From Collinsella aerofaciens (GTDB taxonomy: Bacteria > Actinomycetota > Coriobacteriia > Coriobacteriales > Coriobacteriaceae): DNA of 42,610 nucleotides. Positions 6,685-14,733 of this stretch are shown here, piece by piece; the first letter of the stretch is position 1, and the number at the start of each line of letters is the position of its first letter. The translations under genes and the position numbers were made by a program. A model generated the notes under the pieces. That model was not told the DNA's origin. It saw only the letters and a list, made by a program, of their open reading frames with translations, and did not search any database. The stretch spans positions 20,632 to 63,241 of the forward strand of contig NZ_CAAKNY010000082.1 in assembly GCF_901212495.1 (NCBI RefSeq), in the 5' to 3' direction.

Positions 6685-8745
6685 ATGTCCGAGACCATTC
6701 AGGACCTCTATACCAGCTTCTCCGAGCAGATGGAGCCCATCCAGGAGGACAGCCGCTACTTCCACTATCTGTTCGAGATGGCGCAGGCCTCGGGCACCAC
6801 GATCGAGCAGCAGCGCGAGGAGCTCGTCAAGGTGGTGGACGAGGAATGGATCAGCATGATCGAGGACTCGCTCGACGCCATCAACACCATTATCGAAAAG
6901 CCGCGCCGCTTCATCACCACCGAGGAAGAGGTGGTGCCGGTCTCGCTCGCCAAAAAGATCAGCGCCGACAGTGTCCGTCACCTGAGCCAGAACACGCAGT
7001 TCCTGGCGCCGAGCGACGATGGCGGCGTCCACCCTACGCGCATCCTCAACGTCAATACCGTCGAGACGTACGACCTGTATGAGAATCGCTTTATCTACCA
7101 CCTGATTCAGCGCCTGCTGACGTTTGTGGACAAGCGTACCGACGTGATCTTTTGGTCGACGGGCAACGAGATCCGCAACCGCTTTAAGATGCACAGCAAG
7201 ATCGACGACGCGTACGAGGAGATCGAGTACAACGTCGAGATGACGGTCAAGAACCGCCAGAGCTTTGCCGAGAACGACGCCGACAACATGGACGTCTTTA
7301 TGCGCATCGACCGCGTGCGCCGCCTGGTCATGGCGCTGCGCGGTGCGTCGTTCTGCCAGATCATGAACGGGTGCAGCGCGGTCCGCAGCCCCATTCAGCG
7401 CACCAACCTCATCATGAAAGATCCCAACTATCGCAAGTGTTACCAGCTGTGGCAGTTTATGGAGCGCTACGACAAGGTGGGCTACAACATCGACGTGCAG
7501 CAGCAGGCGCTGGCGTTCGATGACGAGTACATGGTGCAGATGTACACCAACCTTATCAACAACTACACCGTCTTTAAGAGCCTGACCGACGACGAGCGCA
7601 ACCTGCAGGAGCTCGAGAGCGTGCAACACGCGCCGGTGGCGCCCAAGTTTATCAAGGAGATTCAGGAGGTGCAGGTCGATAGCCCCGACCTGCCCGATGT
7701 CGAGGTCCGTCGCGTGTTTGTGGAGGAGGTCACGCAGGCCCAGCTCGATGCCGAGCAGGCGCTGGCCGAGGCCCGCGAGCATATTGAGGAGCTGCAGGGG
7801 CAGCTTAAGTCTTGGAAGGTTCAGGCCCATGCGCTGACCGATGAGCGCGATGATCTGGCCGACGAGCTGGACGAGGCAAAGACGCGTGAGCTGGCGTTGA
7901 CGCAGCGCGCTCAGATGGCCGAGGCTGATGTTGAGGAGCTGCGCGCTTCGCTGGAGGATGTCGAGGCGGGCAAGAAAGCCGCCGAGGCCGACGCTGTCGA
8001 GGCGCGTGAGACCGCGGCGGCCCAGCTGGCGCAGATGCGTGCCGAGGCCGATGCCGAGGTCACGGCCGCTCGCGCCGATGCCGATGCCAAGATTGCTGCC
8101 GCCAAGCTGCAGGTCGAGGAGGTACAGCTGACGGCAGAGCGCGATGCCCGCGCCGCGCAGGAAGCGGCCGACGCCGCCGCTGCTGTAGCGGAGCAGAAGC
8201 TCGCCGACACCGTCGCCGCGGCCGAGGCGAAGGTTTCCGCCGCCCAGCAGGCCGCCGATGCCGCGATCGATGCTGCCCGCGCCGCCGCCGACTCTGCCGT
8301 TGAGCAGGCTGCGGTGGATGCCAACGAAAAGGTCGCCACCGCTGCCGCCGAGCGCGACGCCGCCGCGCGTGCCGCCGAGGAAGCTCGTGCCGATGCCGAT
8401 GCGCGCATTGCCGCCGCCGGGCTCGAGGCCGGGGAGCGCATCGAGCAGGAGGTCGCCGCCGTTCGCGCCGCTTGCGAGCGCGAAGTCGAAGCCGCTCGCG
8501 CGGAGATGCAGCGGCGCCTGGATGCACTGGCGCAAGAGCTGGAGCAAGCCGAGCGCAATCGCGAGCGTGCCGAGCGCCGTGCCGAGGGCAACAGCCTGTC
8601 GCGCTACCTGCTGGCTCGCCTGCGCGGCGAGGCTGGCGAGGGCGTGGCCGCCGCGCCTGACGAGGATGGCGCTTCTGCGACGGATGCCACCGGGGCCGAG
8701 GTCGCTGCCGACCCCGAGACTTCCGCAAAGGACGCCGACAAGTGA
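6685..8745 (+). CDS. DUF2357 (McrC-like) protein with long coiled coil
   Basis: 686 aa. Residues 1-320 match the DUF2357 pattern by eye: an alpha-helical start, then ETYDLYENRFIYHLIQRL (about 130-147) and the later SPIQRTNLIMKDPNYRKCYQ segment (about 236-255). Proteins of this family usually carry a PD-(D/E)XK nuclease domain after this region. Here I see none. Instead residues about 345-635 are an almost uninterrupted Ala/Glu/Asp/Arg-rich coiled coil, ending in a short basic patch and an acidic Ala/Asp tail. It is therefore probably not a nuclease. It follows an McrB-like ATPase, so it likely plays the McrC role of ATPase activator, with the coil as a spacer or scaffold. Its stop overlaps the next start by one base. 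The function is unknown. Confidence 0.8.
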   Translation: MSETIQDLYTSFSEQMEPIQEDSRYFHYLFEMAQASGTTIEQQREELVKVVDEEWISMIEDSLDAINTIIEKPRRFITTEEEVVPVSLAKKISADSVRHLSQNTQFLAPSDDGGVHPTRILNVNTVETYDLYENRFIYHLIQRLLTFVDKRTDVIFWSTGNEIRNRFKMHSKIDDAYEEIEYNVEMTVKNRQSFAENDADNMDVFMRIDRVRRLVMALRGASFCQIMNGCSAVRSPIQRTNLIMKDPNYRKCYQLWQFMERYDKVGYNIDVQQQALAFDDEYMVQMYTNLINNYTVFKSLTDDERNLQELESVQHAPVAPKFIKEIQEVQVDSPDLPDVEVRRVFVEEVTQAQLDAEQALAEAREHIEELQGQLKSWKVQAHALTDERDDLADELDEAKTRELALTQRAQMAEADVEELRASLEDVEAGKKAAEADAVEARETAAAQLAQMRAEADAEVTAARADADAKIAAAKLQVEEVQLTAERDARAAQEAADAAAAVAEQKLADTVAAAEAKVSAAQQAADAAIDAARAAADSAVEQAAVDANEKVATAAAERDAAARAAEEARADADARIAAAGLEAGERIEQEVAAVRAACEREVEAARAEMQRRLDALAQELEQAERNRERAERRAEGNSLSRYLLARLRGEAGEGVAAAPDEDGASATDATGAEVAADPETSAKDADK

Positions 8746-9449
8746 TGAAGCACGTGCTCCGCGTGATCAACGTGCTGGCGACCGTGGTGATCCTGGCCGC
8801 CTTTGTGGTGCTGCTGCGCACGGTGTTCACGCCCGCCGGCGAGATCCCCACCATCATGGGCTATGGCTTTATGCGTACGCTGACCGGCTCGATGGAGCCG
8901 GCGATTCCCGTGCATTCGTTTATCGTCGTCGATACCGACAACAGCCGGGTCTACCAAGCGGGCGATATCATCACCTTCCATTCGTCTGATGACGCGCTGG
9001 AGGGTTCGCTCAACACGCACCGTATCGTATCCGTGGAGGCCGCGTCCGACGGCTCGCTGGTCTATCACACTAAGGGCGATGCCAATCCGGTCGAGGACGC
9101 CGCGCCCGTGCCCGCCGCCGATGTGGTGGGCCGCGTGGTCTTTGTCTCGGCAGGCCTGGGCGTGGTGGTGTCGCTGTTCACCAACCCGCTGCTGTTCTTT
9201 CCGTGTATCGTGGTGCCGTTGATTGTGCTGCTGGTGCTCGAGATTCGCCATATGGTTAAAGCCACGCAAGAGGTGGCGCGTGCCGAGGACGAGGCCGCCC
9301 TGCGTGCTGCCGTGGAGCAGATTCGCGAAAAGCGCCGTCGCGAGCAGGAAGGCCAGGACAGCGACAAGGAGCAGGGCGACGGTGGGCATGCTGAGGGAAG
9401 TGCGGAAGCCGACCCCGGTGCCCTCGACGATTCCAACCGCTCGGCATAG
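8745..9449 (+). CDS. sipW-like: Second SipW/ER-type signal peptidase
   Basis: 234 aa from ATG 8745 (a GTG lies one codon upstream). N-terminal membrane helix at about residues 5-27, catalytic TGSMEP (Ser49), GDIITFHS, NTHRI with His92, acidic TKGDANPVED (Asp112), a C-terminal membrane segment at about 135-170, then a charged tail rich in Glu, Arg and Lys. It is clearly related to the enzyme at 4188 but diverged, so this is not a recent duplication. The TGATG junction couples it to the DUF2357 gene. Two such peptidases in one cluster suggest different substrates or successive steps. No further exported protein follows, so its substrate is either one of the four paralogs or encoded elsewhere. 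Confidence 0.9.
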   Translation: MKHVLRVINVLATVVILAAFVVLLRTVFTPAGEIPTIMGYGFMRTLTGSMEPAIPVHSFIVVDTDNSRVYQAGDIITFHSSDDALEGSLNTHRIVSVEAASDGSLVYHTKGDANPVEDAAPVPAADVVGRVVFVSAGLGVVVSLFTNPLLFFPCIVVPLIVLLVLEIRHMVKATQEVARAEDEAALRAAVEQIREKRRREQEGQDSDKEQGDGGHAEGSAEADPGALDDSNRSA

Positions 9450-9574
9450 CTCATCGGCGTCTTTCATCCCCACCATTTGGACGCTCGTAGATGTTCCGAA
9501 TCGTCTACTTTTCCATACCAATATTCGTGCTACAGTTTGAGCGCTTTGTTGCCAATTGATTTCGGGGGAGTGGA
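9450..9574 (+). other. Intergenic gap before the exporter gene
   Basis: 125 bp without a gene. No clear terminator for the upstream cluster is visible. A purine-rich ribosome binding site (GGGGGAG, about 9564-9570) precedes ATG 9575. AT-rich sequence around 9500-9540 probably contains the promoter; TACAGT at about 9530 is a possible -10 but a matching -35 is unclear. Confidence 0.4.
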
Positions 9575-10597
9575 ATGGAACAGGAGCGCTCGGCGCAGCG
9601 TGCATGCGAAAAGGCTTCGGTGCCGATGACGGCGGCGTCCGATTTTGTCGTGCCCGAGGGGACTGACGAGCTCAGCCGCAGCACCCGCCGTGCATGGCGC
9701 GACCGCCTCAACGATGCGTCGTCGCGCAAGATGGCCCTGGGTGTGCTCGCCGCGGCTGCCGGCGGAACGTTTTGGGGCTTTTCTGGCACCAGCGCCAGCT
9801 ACCTCTTTGACGTGTGTCATATCGAGACGTTTTGGCTCATGAGCGTGCGCCAGGTTTGCGCCGGCCTGCTCTTTATGCTCGTCGTGCTCAAAAAGGATCG
9901 CGACCGCTTGGTTAAACTGTGGACCACCCCCGCCGACCGCAAGCAGCTCATCCTGTTTACGATTTTTGGCTTGCTGTTCAACCAGATTTGCTATCTGTCG
10001 GCCGTGCGCCTAACCAACGCGGGCACGGCGACGGTGTTCCAGTGCCTGCAGCTGGTGGTCGTCATGGGGTATGCCTGTGTTACCACGCATCGACTTCCGC
10101 GCACGCGCGAGACGCTTGGTGTTTTGCTCGCCTTGGGCGGAACGTTTCTTATCGCCACGGGCGGCGACCCCAGTACACTGAGCATTTCGCCGATGGGCCT
10201 GCTCGCGGGCCTTCTGTGCGCCGTGGGTGGTGCCTGCATGGCAATTATCCCGGCCGGAATCCTCAAGGAATACGGCAGCCCGGTCGTCACGGGTTCGGCC
10301 ATGCTCTCTGCCGGAATCGTGCTGAGCATCTTCACCCAGCCGTGGGTCCACGTACCGGCGCTCGAGCCCTCGGGCGTCGTCGCGCTTGCGGTGTTCATCG
10401 TGGTCGGATCGTTCTTTGCCTATATGTTCTATATGCAGGGTGTTAAGGAGATCGGCTCGGTGCGCGCGAGTCTCATTGGAACCATGGAGCCGGTTTCGGC
10501 TACCATCACCAGCGCCCTCATGCTGGGAACGGTGTTTCTGCCCACCGACCTGGCGGGTTTTGCCATGATTATCGCGATGGTGTTTTTAACGGTGTAG
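9575..10597 (+). CDS. DMT superfamily (EamA) transporter
   Basis: 340 aa integral membrane protein of the drug/metabolite transporter superfamily. After a hydrophilic N-terminus of about 45 residues come two EamA repeats of about five helices each. The first begins GGTFWGFSGTSASYLF and contains LTNAGTATVFQCLQ. The second contains the typical GSVRASLIGTMEPVSATITS motif near the C-terminus. Such proteins export amino acids, nucleotides or other small metabolites; the substrate cannot be read from sequence. The gene appears to stand alone, with spacers of 125 bp upstream and 139 bp downstream. ATG 9575 is supported by its ribosome binding site. Confidence 0.88.
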   Translation: MEQERSAQRACEKASVPMTAASDFVVPEGTDELSRSTRRAWRDRLNDASSRKMALGVLAAAAGGTFWGFSGTSASYLFDVCHIETFWLMSVRQVCAGLLFMLVVLKKDRDRLVKLWTTPADRKQLILFTIFGLLFNQICYLSAVRLTNAGTATVFQCLQLVVVMGYACVTTHRLPRTRETLGVLLALGGTFLIATGGDPSTLSISPMGLLAGLLCAVGGACMAIIPAGILKEYGSPVVTGSAMLSAGIVLSIFTQPWVHVPALEPSGVVALAVFIVVGSFFAYMFYMQGVKEIGSVRASLIGTMEPVSATITSALMLGTVFLPTDLAGFAMIIAMVFLTV

Positions 10598-10611
10598 CGC
10601 ACGCCGCTGCC

Positions 10612-10672
10612 TAGACGGACGCGGTGTTGCACCACAATTCTGGGAATTGGTGCCTGCGTCTGGAGTTTAACT
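10612..10672 (+). terminator. Possible stem-loop after the exporter gene
   Basis: An imperfect inverted repeat: the AGACG arm at the left pairs with CGTCT at the right, and an inner CAATTC/GAATTG stem surrounds a TGG loop. It lacks a T-run, so it is only a weak terminator candidate. Low confidence. Confidence 0.3.
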
Positions 10673-10736
10673 GACGATGCCAAATATGTCATAAACTAAT
10701 AGCGTAATTGACTTTTAGTATTGCGAGGATTCCTCT

Positions 10737-13094
10737 ATGGCTGGTAACCACTTTAAGAACGGCGACGACGAGCGCTCTGCAGTTCCGCCGCGTTCAAATG
10801 GGATTGGAAACGCTGGCGTACCGAGTGGATCCATCCAAAACGGCGCTGGCAACCGTACGTCTCCGGGCGAAACGGCGATGTTTGCCGCTCTGTACGAACA
10901 GTCTCAAAAGGCAAAACAGGCTGGTCGCGTAGGCAGGCAGGCATTTCCGGGTGGGGCGGGCTCTGCGGCGTCGTCGGCTGGGGTCCGTCCGGCGCCAACG
11001 GGCGGTGCGAATGTCGCCGGTCCCACTGGCCCCGCTAACAACGCTCATCGCGCCCGCAACACCAGCCCCATCAACTCTGCCAATCCCGCCAAGAGTGCTT
11101 CTTCTTCTGGAGACGCAGGGCTTACGGGTAACCTGGGCACTATCTATACGGGCGCCTCCGAGACTGGCACGTTCGCCCGCCTGGATGATAACGGTGCCGA
11201 GTTTAAGGGCTCGGGCTCTAAAGAAGAATATTACGATTTTGGCTTGAACTACGGCGGCGATTCTTCGTCGAGCTCGACCTCGAACGGCCTGGTTCGCCAT
11301 CGCCATCGCAAGGGCGAGCGCAAGAATCGCCGCATTGCAGCCGTCGTCGCCGCTATCGTCGCGGTGGTTCTTGTCGCGTTTGGCGTGAATGGTTTCATGC
11401 TGCTTAACTCGGCAAAAACCGTGAAGAGCCAGGCAAAGGAAACCGTCGAGATCGTCGGTGGCCTTAAGGACAAGGTCACGTCGGGCGATTTTTCGACGCT
11501 GCCTGACGAAGCGAAGAAGATCGATGAGCTCTGCGGCAGCATGAAGAAGGAGACCGCGAGCCCGGTGTGGACGATGGCTTCGTTCATTCCAGTGTATGGC
11601 AGCGACATTAACGCCGTCCGCACCATGGTCGATGCTCTGTCCGATGTTTCGAGCGGCGCGCTGGTCCCCATGGCCGATAATCTCGCTCAGGCAACGCCCG
11701 GCAAGCTGTTCCAGGACGGGACAATCAATGTGTCCGCGCTGCAGGCGGTCGCCGATTCGCTCTCCGATAGCTCGAAGGTGTTCAAGAGCGCCAACGAGAA
11801 GATCCAGAGCATTGGCGATACTCATATTTCCCAGGTGACCGAGCTGGTCGATAAAGCAAAGGACGGCTTTGCCACCCTCAACGGCGCGGTTGACGCGGCG
11901 GAGAAGGTCGCCCCCGTCCTTCCCCAGATGCTCGGCGCCAACGGCCAGACGCGTCATTATCTTGTGCTCGCGATGAGCAATGTCGAGATCCGTGCCTGCG
12001 GCGGTTTCCCCGGTTCTCGCGGCGTGATGTCGGTGACTGACGGTAAGCTCGAACTGGGCGATTTTGTCAAAGTCGACATGATGAAAGAGCCTTTGAGCCC
12101 GCTTCCAATCACGGATGAAGAGGCAAACTTGTTCACGACCGGATGGGGCCTGACCGGATTCAACACGCTCGGATACACGATGGGCGACGTTACGATGACA
12201 CCCGATTATCCGCGTGCGGCTCAGCTTGCCAGCGATATGCAGAAGGCCATTGTCGGAGATGACATCGACGGCGTATTTGCGGTTGATCCGGTATTTTTGC
12301 AGTATATGCTCAGCATTGTGGGCGGCACGCAGCTTCCCGACGGCACCGTTGTCGATGGAAGCAACGCCGCAAAGGTGCTGCTGCACGATATTTATTGGAA
12401 TTACCCGGTAGAGGAACAGGACGCCATTTTTGCGGCCGTCGCTGGATCGGCTTTTAACAAAATTGTGAACGAACTGGGGTCCAGCGATATTACTAAGATC
12501 GCTGCCGCCATCGAAAAGGGTGCTTCCGAGGGTCGCATCCTCATGTATTCGAGAAATGATGACGAGGAAAAGGCCGCGAAGGCTCTTGGAATATCGGGCG
12601 CCCTCCAAACCGATACGTCGGAGGCTCCGATCTTGGGCGTCTATGTGAACAACTACAGCTATTCAAAGATGGATTGGTTCCTCGATAAGCGAGTCACCAT
12701 CGATTCTTCGGTTGAAAATGCCGATGGCTCGACGACGTATCGAGTGACCACCACGCTCAAGAACACGATGACCCCCCAGGAGAAGGCCGAGATGCCTGGT
12801 TATTTCCAGGGCCATAACGGCATTAGCCAGGATATTGATGATGAGGTGCTGAGGCTTTATCTCTATGCTCCTGCGGGAGGCAGCATTTCGGACATTAAGA
12901 CTTCGGGCTCCGGTTCTATCGAGATGAACGAAGCGACGCACGATGGCCTGAAGGTTGCATGGGGCGGTGTCCACATGCTTCTTGGACAGGACATAAAGGT
13001 CGAGTACACGGTCACGACTTCGAAGGACTCTGGGCACAAAGAGCTTAAGGTTCGCACCACGCCAACCGCTCAAACGTTCGAACAGGATAAGTAA
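10737..13094 (+). CDS. DUF4012 membrane-anchored envelope protein
   Basis: 785 aa. Residues 1-190 are low-complexity (Gly, Ala, Asn, Ser, Pro) and probably cytoplasmic. A basic stretch (HRHRKGERKNRR) leads into one membrane helix at about 197-222, so the large C-terminal part is outside. Residues about 400-540 fit DUF4012: RHYLVLAMSNVEIRACGGFP, then SRGVMSVTDGKLELGDF. This domain is found in actinobacterial and Gram-positive proteins, often near envelope polysaccharide genes. Its stop lies 3 bp before glmM, which makes an amino-sugar nucleotide precursor, supporting an envelope role. The enzymatic activity, if any, is unknown. ATG 10737 follows GAGGATT. Confidence 0.85.
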   Translation: MAGNHFKNGDDERSAVPPRSNGIGNAGVPSGSIQNGAGNRTSPGETAMFAALYEQSQKAKQAGRVGRQAFPGGAGSAASSAGVRPAPTGGANVAGPTGPANNAHRARNTSPINSANPAKSASSSGDAGLTGNLGTIYTGASETGTFARLDDNGAEFKGSGSKEEYYDFGLNYGGDSSSSSTSNGLVRHRHRKGERKNRRIAAVVAAIVAVVLVAFGVNGFMLLNSAKTVKSQAKETVEIVGGLKDKVTSGDFSTLPDEAKKIDELCGSMKKETASPVWTMASFIPVYGSDINAVRTMVDALSDVSSGALVPMADNLAQATPGKLFQDGTINVSALQAVADSLSDSSKVFKSANEKIQSIGDTHISQVTELVDKAKDGFATLNGAVDAAEKVAPVLPQMLGANGQTRHYLVLAMSNVEIRACGGFPGSRGVMSVTDGKLELGDFVKVDMMKEPLSPLPITDEEANLFTTGWGLTGFNTLGYTMGDVTMTPDYPRAAQLASDMQKAIVGDDIDGVFAVDPVFLQYMLSIVGGTQLPDGTVVDGSNAAKVLLHDIYWNYPVEEQDAIFAAVAGSAFNKIVNELGSSDITKIAAAIEKGASEGRILMYSRNDDEEKAAKALGISGALQTDTSEAPILGVYVNNYSYSKMDWFLDKRVTIDSSVENADGSTTYRVTTTLKNTMTPQEKAEMPGYFQGHNGISQDIDDEVLRLYLYAPAGGSISDIKTSGSGSIEMNEATHDGLKVAWGGVHMLLGQDIKVEYTVTTSKDSGHKELKVRTTPTAQTFEQDK

Positions 13095-13097
13095 GAT

Positions 13098-14429
13098 ATG
13101 AAGTACTTTGGCACCGACGGTTTTCGCGGTGAGGCCAACGTTGGGCTGACGGTAGAACACGCTTATAAGATTGGCCGTTTTGTGGGCTGGTATTACGGTG
13201 CCAACCGCGAGCGCAAGGCGCGCGTCATCGTGGGCAAGGACACGCGTCGCTCGAGCTATATGTTCGAGGCGGCGCTGGTGAGCGGCCTGGTCGCGAGCGG
13301 TGCGGACGCATATATGCTGCATGTGATCCCAACGCCGGGCGTGGCGCATCAGACTGTGGAGGGCTGCTTCGATTGCGGCATCATGATCAGCGCGAGCCAC
13401 AACCCGTTTTGCGATAACGGCATTAAGCTCGTCAACAGCGACGGCTTTAAGATGGACGAGGACGTGCTGGAACTCATCGAGGATTACATCGATGGCAAGA
13501 GCGAGGTGCCGCTGGCCACGGGCAACCACATTGGCGCCACGGTCGATTACATGCAGGGCCGCAACCGCTATATTGCCTCGCTCATCGCGAGCGCGAACTT
13601 TTCGCTGCAGGGCGTCAAGATCGGCATCGACTGCGCCAACGGCTCGGCGTCTTCGGTGGCCAAGCCGGTGTTCGACGCACTGGGCGCCGACGTGCGCGTG
13701 ATTAACGCCGCGCCTGATGGCTTTAACATCAACGTCGACTGCGGCTCCACGCATATGGAGCGCCTACAGCGCCACGTGGTGGAGCAGGGCCTGGACGTGG
13801 GCTTTGCCTACGACGGCGACGCCGATCGCTGCTTGGCCGTGGACGAGCGCGGTCGCGTGGTCGATGGCGACCAGATCCTGTACGTGTGCGGTGTGTACCT
13901 GAACAAGCACGGTCGCCTTTCGGGCGGTACCGTGGTGCCGACGATCGCCAGCAACTTTGGCCTGGTCAAGTCGTTGGAGCTTGCCGGTCTGAGTGCCGTG
14001 ACCAGCGGCGTGGGCGACCGTCATGTGTATGCCAAGATGCGCGAGGGCGGCTACAGCCTGGGCGGCGAGCAGACGGGCCATACGATCTTTGGCGATATCG
14101 AGCGCACGGGTGACGGCATTATGACCTCGCTGCGCGTGATGGAAGTGATTCGCGCCGAGCGCGAGACGCTCTCGCAGCTCACGGTTCCGTGCAAGCTGCT
14201 GCCGCAAGCGCAGGTTGCCGTGCGCGTGGCCGACAAGGACGCCGCATTGGGCAACATGGGCGTGCAGGCTGCCATCGCCGAGGCTGAGGCCGCGCTGGCG
14301 GGCGAGGGCCGCGTGCTCGTGCGCAAGAGCGGAACCGAGTCGGTGATTCGCGTGCTGGCTGAGGCTCCGGACCAATCGGCCGCCGACGCCGCCATGAAGC
14401 GCATCGCCAACGCACTCGAGGCTCTGTAG
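13098..14429 (+). CDS. glmM: Phosphoglucosamine mutase
   Basis: 443 aa, normal length for GlmM. Converts glucosamine-6-phosphate to glucosamine-1-phosphate on the way to UDP-N-acetylglucosamine, the precursor of peptidoglycan. It has the N-terminal MKYFGTDGFRG signature, the phosphoserine loop SASHNP (Ser100), the metal-binding loop DGDADR (239-244), the sugar-binding GGEQTGH motif and the C-terminal phosphate-binding RKSGTES motif. The GlmM subgroup is indicated by FGTDGFRG and overall length rather than the longer phosphomannomutase form. Cotranscribed with the DUF4012 gene 3 bp upstream and followed by a hairpin. Confidence 0.96.
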   Translation: MKYFGTDGFRGEANVGLTVEHAYKIGRFVGWYYGANRERKARVIVGKDTRRSSYMFEAALVSGLVASGADAYMLHVIPTPGVAHQTVEGCFDCGIMISASHNPFCDNGIKLVNSDGFKMDEDVLELIEDYIDGKSEVPLATGNHIGATVDYMQGRNRYIASLIASANFSLQGVKIGIDCANGSASSVAKPVFDALGADVRVINAAPDGFNINVDCGSTHMERLQRHVVEQGLDVGFAYDGDADRCLAVDERGRVVDGDQILYVCGVYLNKHGRLSGGTVVPTIASNFGLVKSLELAGLSAVTSGVGDRHVYAKMREGGYSLGGEQTGHTIFGDIERTGDGIMTSLRVMEVIRAERETLSQLTVPCKLLPQAQVAVRVADKDAALGNMGVQAAIAEAEAALAGEGRVLVRKSGTESVIRVLAEAPDQSAADAAMKRIANALEAL

Positions 14430-14456
14430 TTACGCGGTTTTACCAAACCGCGTAAC
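14429..14456 (+). terminator. Hairpin after glmM
   Basis: A perfect 12-bp stem (14429-14440 with 14445-14456) and TACC loop start at the last base of the glmM stop codon. No T-run follows, so termination efficiency is uncertain. Confidence 0.6.
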
Positions 14457-14627
14457 TGCTCGACGCTGCAAACGGACCCAAGCGGCAATCTGACGTTCAA
14501 TTTCAAGGGCGCGACCAGAAGGTCAGCGCTCTTTCATTTCACGTCACCTTGCTCGCTTGGGGCCGTTTTCGCTGACGTTGCCAGGACATCGGCGTCAACA
14601 TGGTTGACGTTCAAAGAGTAGTCATTT
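14457..14627. other. Intergenic region after glmM
   Basis: Between the glmM hairpin and the tandem repeat. It contains the palindrome CGTCAAC-ATG-GTTGACG (14593-14609). No gene, ribosome binding site or promoter is evident. Confidence 0.5.
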
Positions 14628-14667
14628 AAGAACGTCCCCAATGACTAAAGAACGTCCCCAATGACTA
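14628..14667. repeat. Perfect 20-bp tandem duplication
   Basis: AAGAACGTCCCCAATGACTA occurs twice back to back (14628-14647 and 14648-14667), between two convergent genes. Only these two copies are seen in the window. Confidence 0.9.
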
Positions 14668-14674
14668 GGTGGAA

Positions 14675-14712
14675 AAAGGGGCGCCGCGGGATAGATCCTG
14701 CGGCGCCCCTTT
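14675..14712 (-). terminator. Terminator of the M32 peptidase gene
   Basis: An 18-bp stem with one G-U pair (14675-14692 with 14695-14712). Read on the minus strand it is followed by TTTTTCC, and it lies about 20 nt after the peptidase stop. The stem is symmetric enough to act from the other side too. Confidence 0.85.
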
Positions 14713-14733
14713 GCGTTGCGTGTTGCTTAAGCT

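Noticed and set aside
4804..8547. A 1247-codon open frame on the minus strand
   Set aside because: It lies opposite the peptidase, ATPase and DUF2357 genes, has Leu/Gly/His/Arg-biased composition and no motif. It is a by-product of high GC at third positions.
589..9449. Calling the cluster a standard McrBC restriction system
   Set aside because: No nuclease motif, no DNA-recognition domain, membrane anchor on the ATPase and close linkage to secretion genes.
10794..12608. A 604-codon minus-strand open frame
   Set aside because: Opposite the DUF4012 gene; composition and lack of motifs show it is non-coding.
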